From positions 2,542,001 to 2,606,000 of the forward strand of contig NZ_CP011545.1 of assembly GCF_001021045.1 (NCBI RefSeq): 64,000 nt of DNA, given 5' to 3'. Position numbers and translations under genes: made by a program. Below are positions 44,568 to 52,661 of this stretch, piece after piece (positions within the stretch are counted from its first letter, which is position 1; each line of letters begins with the position of its first letter). This stretch comes from Corynebacterium testudinoris (GTDB lineage: Bacteria > Actinomycetota > Actinomycetes > Mycobacteriales > Mycobacteriaceae). The notes under the pieces are model-generated. The model ran no database searches, had not been told where the DNA came from, and saw nothing but the letters and a program-made list of their open reading frames with translations.

Positions 44568-45482
44568 CTAGCGGATGGTCACCTGGCGGGACTTGATGTT
44601 CTGCAGCTGCTTGCGCTCGTCGGCGCTGAGCTGGGAATCGTTGTCCAGCTCGGCGTCGACGGCCTTGGACACGCGCTGCAGTTCCTCGTCGTATTCCAGG
44701 TGGGTGACCACCGGGTCGAGGTCGAACACGGGCACGACGATGCCGTGCGTGCGGAAGACCCCGGCGAACTTCGTTCCCTCGCCGAGGTTGAGCTCACCGC
44801 GGGCGGCGATGCGGGCCAAGGCGCTGAGCAGGGCGTCTTCGTTGTCCACCGGGCGGACCCAGCGAATGTGGGCCTTGCCGCTGCCCGGATCGACCCACCA
44901 CACGGCGCCGGGGATCTCGACGTTGATGCGGTGCGACTCGACTACGGCGTCGTTCGCCGCCTGCATGCCCTGAGCAGTCGCGGCGTCAAGCTGGGTTCCT
45001 TCGGGGATCCACCAGTTGAAGTCCTGGTGCTCGGTGATCTCCAGCTCAGCGTCGGCGGGGATGAGCTCGCTCAGAGCAGGCTCCGTACCGTCGGCTTGAC
45101 CATTGTCCAGGGTCTGCCCAGGCTGGGCACCCTTCACCCAGGCTAGGGCCTTGGCCAGGTCGCGGCCGGGGTTGGCGCTGCGGATCGGCAGCTGGAGGGC
45201 CACGAAGGCCTCGCCGGTCTCCCGCACCAGCGCGGCTCCGCCGCCGGGCAGCACCGTCGCCACGTATACGTCCCGGTCGATGCCGGTGACATCAAGCTTG
45301 GCGACGGCCGAGGGCACGAACTCCTGCAACGCCACCAGGTCGGCTTCTGCCGCCAGCCCGCCATAGGGGCGCGGGTCCGGCTCCAGGGCTGCGCGCTCAG
45401 CGGCGCGGGCAGCCATCTTGGCTTGACGACGGCTCATGCCCTCAGGCAGAACCTCAGCATTCTTCTTGTTCTTCTTGGCCAT
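44568..45482 (-). CDS. DUF5926 family protein
   Basis: A 304-aa soluble protein with a very basic N-terminus (MAKKNKKN, then RRQAKMAARAAER). Body motifs include ALQEFVPSAVAKLDV, VATVLPGGGAALVRE, a GEGTKFAGVFRTHGIVVPVFDLD block near 230, and a C-terminal SRQVTIR. These fit an actinobacterial family I know as DUF5926. The function is unknown; some relatives carry a zinc SEC-C-like N-terminus that is absent here. ATG 45482 is preferred to the in-frame ATG three codons upstream. Confidence 0.8.
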   Translation of the reverse strand: MAKKNKKNAEVLPEGMSRRQAKMAARAAERAALEPDPRPYGGLAAEADLVALQEFVPSAVAKLDVTGIDRDVYVATVLPGGGAALVRETGEAFVALQLPIRSANPGRDLAKALAWVKGAQPGQTLDNGQADGTEPALSELIPADAELEITEHQDFNWWIPEGTQLDAATAQGMQAANDAVVESHRINVEIPGAVWWVDPGSGKAHIRWVRPVDNEDALLSALARIAARGELNLGEGTKFAGVFRTHGIVVPVFDLDPVVTHLEYDEELQRVSKAVDAELDNDSQLSADERKQLQNIKSRQVTIR

Positions 45483-45503
45483 GGCGTCCAAGATACCTGG
45501 GCG

Positions 45504-46229
45504 CTACGACGAGCTTGGACCCAACACCCTCAGTGCCAGCTCCGGCTCGTCCGTCGCAATCATGTCGACGCCGGCGTCCCGGGCCCACAACATGTCCTTG
45601 GGCTTGTTGACCGTCCACACGTAGGTGGGCAGGCCATTCTTGCCGATGAGCTCCGGCTTGCTTCGCGCCCGCGCGAGGGACAATCCCAGCCCGGTGGGCG
45701 CCCCAGGATGGGTATCGATGGGGTTAAGCCAGCGTTCGATCTTGCGGCGCAGGTGGAAGCGGTCAATCTGGGGGGCGATTTGTTTCATCCTCACCACCGC
45801 CGACGCTGCGAAGGTGATGAGGTGGATGCGGGGGTCGTCGACAAGCCCGCGGTGCCGTAGGCACTGCACGACCTGCTCCTCCAGCATCCGCCCGTAGCGC
45901 ATGGGGTGCTTCGTTTCGATATAAATGTGCTTGTCGTCGTACTCCGTGACCATGTCCAGCAAGTCGCCGAGGGTGAGCACCTCCTGCGGGTCGAGGGCGG
46001 TGCCGAAGTTGAAGTCCCGCAACCGTGACAAAGTGAGCGCGGACACCCGCCCAGAACCATCGGCGACGCGGTCGATGATGGGATCGTGGATGACCACCAC
46101 CTCGCCGTCGAGGGTCAGCCGCACGTCGCACTCGACGCCGTGGATGGGTAATTGGAGGGCCGCCTCGAAGGCTCGGCGGGTCAGTTCGGGGAAACGCGCG
46201 GAATAGCCGCGGTGAGCAATGATCTTCAT
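45504..46229 (-). CDS. glpQ: Glycerophosphodiester phosphodiesterase GlpQ
   Basis: A 241-aa GDPD TIM-barrel enzyme that cleaves glycerophosphodiesters to glycerol 3-phosphate and an alcohol. The catalytic motif IIAHRGYS is at 3-10, ECDVRLTLDGEVVVIHD (about 34-50) gives the metal-binding Glu/Asp and second His, and the IETKHP segment (about 104) a further acidic ligand. It is cytosolic, with no signal peptide. It is 5 bp after pyk2. The counterpart is Rv3842c (glpQ1). It links to glpK and plsC nearby in glycerol-lipid metabolism. Confidence 0.93.
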   Translation of the reverse strand: MKIIAHRGYSARFPELTRRAFEAALQLPIHGVECDVRLTLDGEVVVIHDPIIDRVADGSGRVSALTLSRLRDFNFGTALDPQEVLTLGDLLDMVTEYDDKHIYIETKHPMRYGRMLEEQVVQCLRHRGLVDDPRIHLITFAASAVVRMKQIAPQIDRFHLRRKIERWLNPIDTHPGAPTGLGLSLARARSKPELIGKNGLPTYVWTVNKPKDMLWARDAGVDMIATDEPELALRVLGPSSS

Positions 46230-46234
46230 GGCCT

Positions 46235-48085
46235 TTAAGACCAGCTGCCAATTTTCCGGAGGAGCTGGCGGTTCTTGCGCTGGGAGCGACCCAGCTTGGT
46301 GGACAGGACGTTGAGAACCCGAATCGCATCGGTGATGTGCGGGCCCTTGTTCAACATGACGGCCTCGCTGCGCAGGGCGTACGCGGCGTCGGTGATCTCC
46401 GCCCGGGAGGGCAGGCCGGACTTGGCCAGGTTCTCCAGGACTTGCGTGGCCATGATGGTGGGCACGTGCGCGGCCTCGGCCATCTGGGCAATGAGGCGCG
46501 GCACCTCAGCCATGCGATCAAAGCCCAGTTCCACAGCTAGATCGCCGCGCGCAATCATGATGCCGAGGTTGGCGTGCCGCAAGCCCTCCAGCAGGATGAG
46601 CGCGAGGTTTTCAAAAGCCGGAATCGTCTCAATCTTGAGCACGATGCCCAGGTTGCGCACCCGCTCCGGGTCCTCGGACTCCTGCGCAATGCTTTCTAGG
46701 GTGTCCAAGAGGAACGCGACGTCCGCCGGGTTGCGGATGAACGAGACGTTGGCGATGTCGCCGTGGCGCGCCACAAAACGCAGCGCATCGATGTCCTCCG
46801 CGCTGAGGCTGGGCAGCGGCAAGTCCGTGTCGGGCAGGTTAATGCCCTTGTACGCAGCCAGATTGGTGCCGTTGGCACCGGCATAGTCAATGTCGAGGGC
46901 GACCTCAGTAAATCCCTCGTCCGTGCGATGCTTATCGACGGCCCGCGCACCAATCGAGCCATCATCAAACAGCACCCGCTGGCCGGTATCGATGGATGTG
47001 ACCGCCTCCGCGAGGGTGCAGCTGATCCTCGGGGTCCAGCCCGGCGCGGGCGCCGCAGGTGCCGGATCATCGGTGAGGATGAGGCGATCACCAACATGGA
47101 GCCGCAGTTTCTGCTCCGTGGCGGGAATGCCGCTGACGCGGGCCTTCCGCCATTCATGCTGCAGGAGGGTGGAATTGGAGATGTAGGCGTTGCGCTGGCC
47201 CTCGGCGAGGGCGGCGCCGTCGACAAGCATTGTCACGGTGAAGGTGCGCTTGGCATCGCGATTATCCACCAGCGTGATCTCGCTGCCCACCTCCAACGCA
47301 TTGAACCACTCCTCATCGACCTGCACCGGTAGCGCCGGGCGGCCAGCGAGGACCGGCATCTGTGGTGATTCTGCGCCGGTGGGGGTGATCCACAGCTTCG
47401 CCGGGGTGGTCACCAGGCCGGTCTCGGTGCGGGTGACGCGCGCCCGTCCCACCTCGGGACCCGGGACGATAGCCCCCGTCCGGACCTTCGGACCCGCGAG
47501 ATCCATGGCAACCTTGACCTCACGACCCGCCTCGCTGGCGGCGACGCGGACATTAGCGATCATCTGCTCCCACGCATCTGGGCCATCATGAGCGCAATTG
47601 AGGCGGGCCAGCTCCATGCCAGCATCAACGAACCCACGGACGAGCTCCAGGTCAGTGGCCGCCTCCGACGGGAGGGTGACCATGATGCGCGAACTCGTCT
47701 CCTCCAACGTCTCACCGAGCAGAGTGTCCGCGTGCTGCTCCAAAATGTCATCCGCTTGGGCAAAAGCTGTTCCGACCTCAGAGGAGGTGTACTTCAACTC
47801 CTCCCCCGCATAAGCCGAAAGAACGTTGCGAGCCGCCTGGAGGCGCGGCAACACAGAAGGCTCCGTCGTGGTCAAACGAGTCGCCCCCACCGACGACAAT
47901 CCACCCTGGATAGGACGAATATCATGCTGCCGCAGAGCCGCATAGTGCACAAGGTTAAGCGCACCATCCCGATGCGTATCAGCGACCCGAGCAATCGCCT
48001 CTCCGTGAAGCTTCGCATCCTCATTGAGATCGACGATGAGCCTGTCGACCTTGGTGATCAATTCCTGCAGCCTGGACTCGTCCAC
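46235..48085 (-). CDS. pyk2: Pyruvate-kinase-like protein Pyk2
   Basis: A 616-aa protein with an N-terminal extension of about 130 residues, a pyruvate-kinase barrel interrupted by a B-domain-like insert, and no allosteric C-terminal domain. Catalytic features kept: SRIMVTLPSE (about 132), LNCAHDGPDAW (about 158), MDLAGPKVRTG (about 195), GIVLKIETIPAF with the catalytic Lys (about 487), MIARGDLAVELG (about 513) and MATQVLENLAKSGLPSRAE (about 546). The usual ETAxGxYP end is replaced by LNKGPHITDAI. C. glutamicum has a gene like this, pyk2, beside ldh. Start GTG 48085. Confidence 0.85.
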   Translation of the reverse strand: MDESRLQELITKVDRLIVDLNEDAKLHGEAIARVADTHRDGALNLVHYAALRQHDIRPIQGGLSSVGATRLTTTEPSVLPRLQAARNVLSAYAGEELKYTSSEVGTAFAQADDILEQHADTLLGETLEETSSRIMVTLPSEAATDLELVRGFVDAGMELARLNCAHDGPDAWEQMIANVRVAASEAGREVKVAMDLAGPKVRTGAIVPGPEVGRARVTRTETGLVTTPAKLWITPTGAESPQMPVLAGRPALPVQVDEEWFNALEVGSEITLVDNRDAKRTFTVTMLVDGAALAEGQRNAYISNSTLLQHEWRKARVSGIPATEQKLRLHVGDRLILTDDPAPAAPAPGWTPRISCTLAEAVTSIDTGQRVLFDDGSIGARAVDKHRTDEGFTEVALDIDYAGANGTNLAAYKGINLPDTDLPLPSLSAEDIDALRFVARHGDIANVSFIRNPADVAFLLDTLESIAQESEDPERVRNLGIVLKIETIPAFENLALILLEGLRHANLGIMIARGDLAVELGFDRMAEVPRLIAQMAEAAHVPTIMATQVLENLAKSGLPSRAEITDAAYALRSEAVMLNKGPHITDAIRVLNVLSTKLGRSQRKNRQLLRKIGSWS

Positions 48086-48101
48086 GTGCCTCGTCTCCCT
48101 C

Positions 48102-48116
48102 GTGAGTACTACTCAC
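48102..48116. promoter_or_regulatory. 15-bp palindrome just upstream of pyk2
   Basis: GTGAGTA-C-TACTCAC is a perfect 7-1-7 dyad 17 bp upstream of the pyk2 GTG. A second dyad TGTGCC-N10-GGCACA follows about 15 bp further out. The 249 bp between pyk2 and the methyltransferase gene hold no credible gene, so this region should carry the pyk2 promoter and marks the left end of the accessory island. Confidence 0.4.
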
Positions 48117-48334
48117 CACATTGTGCCTGTGCCGGGGAGATTCGGCACATTGGGAGAGCCAGGAATTGGTGGTCAAGCCCACTCCTGTATAAGCGAGTTG
48201 CCGGGTGCAAAAGCGATGGAATTTGCAAAGTCTGGAGTTTCAACCAACTGGGGGCAAAGTGGGGCTTACCAAAAATCGCAGACAGCGAATGTCCTTAGAT
48301 TCAGTTCGATAGCATTGAGATTAGGCGGCATAGC

Positions 48335-49633
48335 TCAGGCCGTTGCCTGACTGACTACCTTCGTACGCGCAGCGAGCAATTCGACAGGGATCTTGACAGT
48401 TCCACCTCTACCCTTAGCTGGTTTGGCTCGGTATACCGATACGGAGCCACCGCCGGCCCATCCGTGGTACGCCGAAACTCCACCCTGGTCGTGGCCCATG
48501 AGCACCTTAGCAAGCCTGGGTAGCATCACGTTTGACACGGTCCGGGGGTTGCGCTCCACAAGGACCCAATTTCGCGACATCTTGTGAGCCGTCGTACCGG
48601 TCGTGCCAGACCCGCCGAATAGGTCAAGAACCAACTCACCCGGATCGGTCGCCACATGGATGATCCGCTCTAGCAGCTCCTCGGGCTTCGGCGTGGCGAA
48701 CACCAATCCTTCGGGAAACAGTGCCTGCAGGTGCCGCTTCCCGTCGTCGTTTGTCCCGGTCTCCGCGGCCGACCAGACCGAAAACGGCACTAGGCCGCGC
48801 AGCTGGTGTGGGAACAGTTTCAGCCGCGGAGAGCCTGCTCCGCCCTTGGGGAACCAGATGCGGTCATCGGCAACGAGTTGCCGATACGTCTCCTCGGTCG
48901 CGTACCAACTCCGGCCCCGCGGCGGCGAGAGCTTGCGCCCGGTCGGAGTGACGATCGTGTACTGCTGGTTCGCTCGGTAACCTGGTGCGGTGAATGGCGC
49001 GTCAGCCCACGGGCCCCGGGGATCGTGGTCACGGTTCCTTAAGTCCTCAGTACCCTTCATCAGCAAGTTCCGACGCTTCTTCCACGACACGGGGCCCGCA
49101 GGCGCGTAAACCAGGATTGTGTCATGGTTCGTTGAAATGGCGCTGCGCGACTCGCGTGTGGTGCGGCGCTGCCAGACAATGGTTGCCACGTATGCCTTCG
49201 TGCCGAAAACCTCGTCAAGCACACACCGTGCCCTGTGACTTTCAGAGTCATCAAGGTGGATCCAGACGCTTGCATCGTCTCGCAAGAGGGGCTTGACTGC
49301 GGCGAGCCTGTCCCTCAGCATGGACAGCCACTGACCACTATCCATCGCGTCATCGTAGTCCCCAAACGTGTAGCCAGTGTTGAACGGTGGGTCAACATAC
49401 ACGAGGCGCACCGACTTTTTAGCGATCAGCGAGGGCGGCTGCATCAGAACGTCAAGCGCATCTCCGCAGATCACGAGTCCATGGCTTTGGCCTGGTACTG
49501 CTGCCTCAACGTGGAGTGCATCAAGAGGGCGAGGATGATGCGCTTTGGGGTCGACCCACTCGTACTTGCTATCGCCCGAGGGTGCTAGCAGTAGCTCCTT
49601 GCCGGGCCAGCTGAGTGTAATCTGATCCGCCAT
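48335..49633 (-). CDS. Beta-class DNA amino-methyltransferase (N6-adenine or N4-cytosine)
   Basis: A 432-aa site-specific DNA methyltransferase. The catalytic motif IV (VYVDPPFNTG, DPPF at 81-84) precedes the S-adenosylmethionine motif I (LDLFGGSGTTGT, FGGSG at 338-342), the beta-class order seen in type III Mod and related enzymes. About 250 residues between them should hold the target-recognition domain. ATG 49633 is chosen because AGGGAGA lies about 8 nt upstream; the open frame starts 8 codons earlier. It is divergent, across 121 bp, from the adenine methyltransferase/McrBC operon, and no res helicase gene is present, so a type III system is unlikely. Confidence 0.88.
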   Translation of the reverse strand: MADQITLSWPGKELLLAPSGDSKYEWVDPKAHHPRPLDALHVEAAVPGQSHGLVICGDALDVLMQPPSLIAKKSVRLVYVDPPFNTGYTFGDYDDAMDSGQWLSMLRDRLAAVKPLLRDDASVWIHLDDSESHRARCVLDEVFGTKAYVATIVWQRRTTRESRSAISTNHDTILVYAPAGPVSWKKRRNLLMKGTEDLRNRDHDPRGPWADAPFTAPGYRANQQYTIVTPTGRKLSPPRGRSWYATEETYRQLVADDRIWFPKGGAGSPRLKLFPHQLRGLVPFSVWSAAETGTNDDGKRHLQALFPEGLVFATPKPEELLERIIHVATDPGELVLDLFGGSGTTGTTAHKMSRNWVLVERNPRTVSNVMLPRLAKVLMGHDQGGVSAYHGWAGGGSVSVYRAKPAKGRGGTVKIPVELLAARTKVVSQATA

Positions 49634-49727
49634 CGTTATCTCTCCCTGTTCCTTCACAACCTAATGACGCTTACGGGACGCTTGCAGCATCACCACGCGC
49701 CAGTACTCCGAGTTGAAAGGTATCTAT

Positions 49728-49748
49728 TTGATATCTACATGCTATCAT
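49728..49748 (+). promoter_or_regulatory. Promoter/operator region of the McrBC-methyltransferase operon
   Basis: TATCAT (49743-49748) is a good -10 only 6 nt before the ATG at 49755, so the transcript is probably leaderless. It overlaps a dyad TGATA-N9-TATCA (49729-49747), placed as expected for a repressor, perhaps the small protein encoded first. Confidence 0.45.
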
Positions 49749-49754
49749 ACTGTT

Positions 49755-50060
49755 ATGTCGACACCCAAGTGCCCGCCGCCGGACGAGCGCCTTAGCGATG
49801 GCACCCCCTGTCAGATCGGTATCCGCTGGCCCACTGCAGTCGATCAGCTGCTCGACGTTCTCGTAAAGCGTGCCAACGAGGCGGGAACTAACTGCAATCG
49901 TAGGGAGCTCACGGCCTCTCTTGTTGTCGAGTCCCACGCCATGTCAGGAGTGCAGTTGCGCAACATGCTTATCCGCTACCGACAAGCCAAGGTGGGCGAC
50001 ATACTGCCGGTCCCCAATGACGCAACCACGGAGCCCGCCCGTAGGGGGAGTCGTGGCTGA
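49755..50060 (+). CDS. Small RHH-like protein, first gene of the McrBC operon
   Basis: A 101-aa protein whose middle resembles a ribbon-helix-helix fold: strand CQIGIRWP, helix about 30-48 (VDQLLDVLVKRANEAG), a turn with NRREL, then helix LTASLVVESH. It may be a control protein that times expression of methylation before restriction. I do not recognise a named family. ATG 49755 is preferred to an in-frame start 14 codons upstream because the promoter dyad and -10 lie between them. It overlaps the following methyltransferase start by 8 bp. G+C is lower and codon use less biased by eye than in the core genes. Confidence 0.7.
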   Translation: MSTPKCPPPDERLSDGTPCQIGIRWPTAVDQLLDVLVKRANEAGTNCNRRELTASLVVESHAMSGVQLRNMLIRYRQAKVGDILPVPNDATTEPARRGSRG

Positions 50061-50910
50061 ACCTCTTTTCAGCACTGCCGTGCCCGCTAGGAAACCATTC
50101 ATTAAATGGGCGGGAGGCAAGACTCGTTTGCTCGCAAAGCTACTGCCATATGTCCCCGAAACGATCGTGAACTATCATGAGCCTTTCCTCGGCGGTGGAG
50201 CCATGTATTTCGCTCTGGCGGATCGCGTCTCGAAAGTCTCGTATCTGAGCGACCTCAACGAAGAGCTTGTAAATGCCTGGCTCGCGGTGAGTAACCACCG
50301 GGACGAGCTGGAAGCAGCTCTGGAGGACTATCGCATAAAGGACGTAGCTGGGGGCAAGGACTTCTATCTCAGCGTACGCACTATGGAGCCGACCGGGGTA
50401 GTCCCTCGTGCGGCGCGTTTCCTCTACTTGAATCAGACTTCGTGGAACGGACTGTGGCGCGTAAACCGCTGGGGTAAGTTCAACGTTCCCTGGGGGAACC
50501 GACCCTTCCGAGGGCTGACGCGCGATCAGATCGACTCTGTCAGCCTGCGTCTCGAGACAGCCGACATTGGCATGCGAGACTTCCGTGACGCAGTCACACT
50601 TGCCCAGCCCGGCGACTTCGTCTATCTCGATCCGCCCTACCTGCCGATCAGTGACACTTCCAAGTTCTATCTCTACACGGAAAAACGCTTTCGCGCGCCG
50701 GATCTGCTAGAGCTGGCTGAATTGTGCGAAGATCTTTCAGAGCGCGGAGTCGCCTGGATGATGTCTAACCGTGACACCCCGCTTGTTCGGGAGCTATTCG
50801 CCGGGCACGAGATCGTCAGCCTGACGACGCGCCGCTCGGTCGCGGCGCAAAATAAGCGAGACGTCGAGCCTAGCGACTCGCTCGAAGCGATCGTGATCGG
50901 GAGGTCTTGA
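50053..50910 (+). CDS. D12-class N6-adenine DNA methyltransferase
   Basis: A 285-aa Dam-like enzyme. N-terminal FIKWAGGKTRLL (WAGGK at 19-23) binds S-adenosylmethionine, with EPFLGGGAMYF (43-53) as motif I. FLYLNQTSWNGLWRVNRWGKFNVP (about 123-146) is the D12 DNA-contact block, and YLDPPY (DPPY at 193-196) is catalytic. GTG 50053 is preceded by AGGGGGAG and gives the standard N-terminus. It overlaps the RHH-like gene by 8 bp and the mcrB ATG by 1 bp (TGATG). It probably protects host DNA from the McrBC-like nuclease it is coupled to. Confidence 0.92.
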   Translation: MAEPLFSTAVPARKPFIKWAGGKTRLLAKLLPYVPETIVNYHEPFLGGGAMYFALADRVSKVSYLSDLNEELVNAWLAVSNHRDELEAALEDYRIKDVAGGKDFYLSVRTMEPTGVVPRAARFLYLNQTSWNGLWRVNRWGKFNVPWGNRPFRGLTRDQIDSVSLRLETADIGMRDFRDAVTLAQPGDFVYLDPPYLPISDTSKFYLYTEKRFRAPDLLELAELCEDLSERGVAWMMSNRDTPLVRELFAGHEIVSLTTRRSVAAQNKRDVEPSDSLEAIVIGRS

Positions 50911-52661
50911 TGAGTTGGCGACCAGCTGAAGCCATATGGTGCATACCTATCACGAAGGCAAATTACCGAGCATCCTACGGTCGCGTCAGACATGGGGATT
51001 TCACAAAGGACTACTTCCAGATACCCGGCTCGATCTACGACGACACTGTTCGCCTTCTCATGGACGGAGACGGCAGCACCAATGCGAAGATCGACTACAT
51101 TTGGCCCGGCGGCAAACTCAGTGACGAAATCCGCAAGTCGTCGAGCGAGCGGCGCCTGCGGATGAGCTGGCCTTATGGAAACGCCCCCCGGCCGTGGAGG
51201 GCCACTCGCATACCGGACGCTGGCACGATTGAGACCTTCCCTGGCGACCCTAACGTGTTCACACAAGGTCTGGAGCCGGTTGACGCCGCCGCCGCTGTTA
51301 ACCGCCAATGGGACGCCGCAAATTCCGCCGGCATCCACGCGTGGGCGGTGGCGGTAAAGCTAAAAGGTGAAGAACACCAGGTCCACACTCGCATGTACCT
51401 CGTCGACCCGCCTCCGGGGTATGAATGGGCTTCAGTTGACCTACTGCCGCCAGCTGTCCAGACTCTCATTCATGGCGGAAAAGATTCCGCCCTGCTCCAC
51501 GTCTTTCGGCCGCCAGTTCGGGCCCAGCGGCTTGTAAATCAGATCCAGAACGCCCTCCAAAACGGTCCCAATGTCCTACTCACGGGCCCGCCGGGGACCG
51601 GAAAGACGGTCGCTCTTGAGGATCTGCGCTCCGTTATGGAAGGCCAGCTTGATCAGTGGGAGTTCAGCCCCGAACGCAACCACGACTCGTGGCGAGGAAG
51701 GCCAAATCCGACAGAGCGCGTCCAGACAGTCTCCCTTGTCTTCCACCCCGGGTACAGCTACGAGAACTTCGTCCTTGGCGTGTTCCCGCATCCCCAGGAA
51801 CCCGGAGGAGTGCAAGTGATTCCTGGTCCGCTGCTAGAGCTCGCTCACTTCGCCGAGGCCGAGGGCCGGGTCGGCCTTCTCATCGTGGATGAGTTCAACC
51901 GCGGACAGGCTGCTGCGATCTTCGGCGACACGCTCGCCCTTCTAGACGAGGACAAGCGCTCCCACCTGGCGACCGGCATTGCCGGCGCCCAGATTACCCG
52001 TCGCTACCCGACTCAGAAGGTGACTGTCTCCGAGGACTTCCGCCACGACGCCCAAGACGATGGCAGCGTGCCTGCACAGCTCTCTCTTCCGCGCCAACTA
52101 AAGCTGGTCGCCGCCATGAACAGCAGCGACCGTAGCGTCGCAGTCCTCGACAGCGCGATGCGCCGCCGCTTCTCGATTATCGAAGTCGCTCCCGACTACG
52201 ACGTACTCGCAGACCACTTCGGCATCGACCCGGCCAGCCCACTCCCCGAAGCTCCGGCAGAACCCGACGACGTGAAGCTAATGGCGATTCGGCTCCTTCA
52301 AATGCTCAATGAACGAGTTCGCGCGGTCTCGGGTCCCGACTTCGAGCTCGGTCATTCTCTCGTCTGGAAGGTATCTGGCGAGAACGTCGATGCGGCAATG
52401 GACTCGCTCGCCCACGCCGTAGACCAGCGCCTCATCGCCACCCTGCGCATGTCATACCGCGACGATCCAGAAACTCTCGGCGCGATCCTAAAGGCACCCG
52501 AGGCCAGCGCTGGGGTGCCCGACACGTCGCGGTTCGCCAGTTGGGTTGACGCGCCCTCAGACCTGGATCAGTACGCGCCCCGCAGCCTACACATTATGAC
52601 TCTGGTGGGCTCCGAGCCCGTCGAGGCGTGGGCCATCTTGGGAACGCTCGTCGGTCCATGA
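50910..52661 (+). CDS. mcrB: McrB-like AAA+ GTPase/ATPase of a restriction system
   Basis: A 583-aa protein. Residues 1-200 form a domain I do not recognise, in the place of the DNA-recognition domain of McrB. The AAA+ motor follows: Walker A GPPGTGKT (226-233), the McrB-typical FHPGYSYENFVLGV (279-292), Walker B LLIVDEFNR (323-331), the MNSSDRS signature (403-409, the McrB NTxD-type motif) and the arginine-rich DSAMRRRFSIIEV. ATG 50910 is used, with GGGAGG 6 nt upstream. It should power DNA translocation for McrC. The unusual N-terminus suggests a target different from that of EcoKMcrBC. Confidence 0.9.
   Translation: MSWRPAEAIWCIPITKANYRASYGRVRHGDFTKDYFQIPGSIYDDTVRLLMDGDGSTNAKIDYIWPGGKLSDEIRKSSSERRLRMSWPYGNAPRPWRATRIPDAGTIETFPGDPNVFTQGLEPVDAAAAVNRQWDAANSAGIHAWAVAVKLKGEEHQVHTRMYLVDPPPGYEWASVDLLPPAVQTLIHGGKDSALLHVFRPPVRAQRLVNQIQNALQNGPNVLLTGPPGTGKTVALEDLRSVMEGQLDQWEFSPERNHDSWRGRPNPTERVQTVSLVFHPGYSYENFVLGVFPHPQEPGGVQVIPGPLLELAHFAEAEGRVGLLIVDEFNRGQAAAIFGDTLALLDEDKRSHLATGIAGAQITRRYPTQKVTVSEDFRHDAQDDGSVPAQLSLPRQLKLVAAMNSSDRSVAVLDSAMRRRFSIIEVAPDYDVLADHFGIDPASPLPEAPAEPDDVKLMAIRLLQMLNERVRAVSGPDFELGHSLVWKVSGENVDAAMDSLAHAVDQRLIATLRMSYRDDPETLGAILKAPEASAGVPDTSRFASWVDAPSDLDQYAPRSLHIMTLVGSEPVEAWAILGTLVGP

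Noticed and set aside
48335..49633. Type III restriction-modification system
   Set aside because: The methyltransferase is Mod-like in class, but no Res helicase-nuclease gene is present; the nearby nuclease is McrBC-like.
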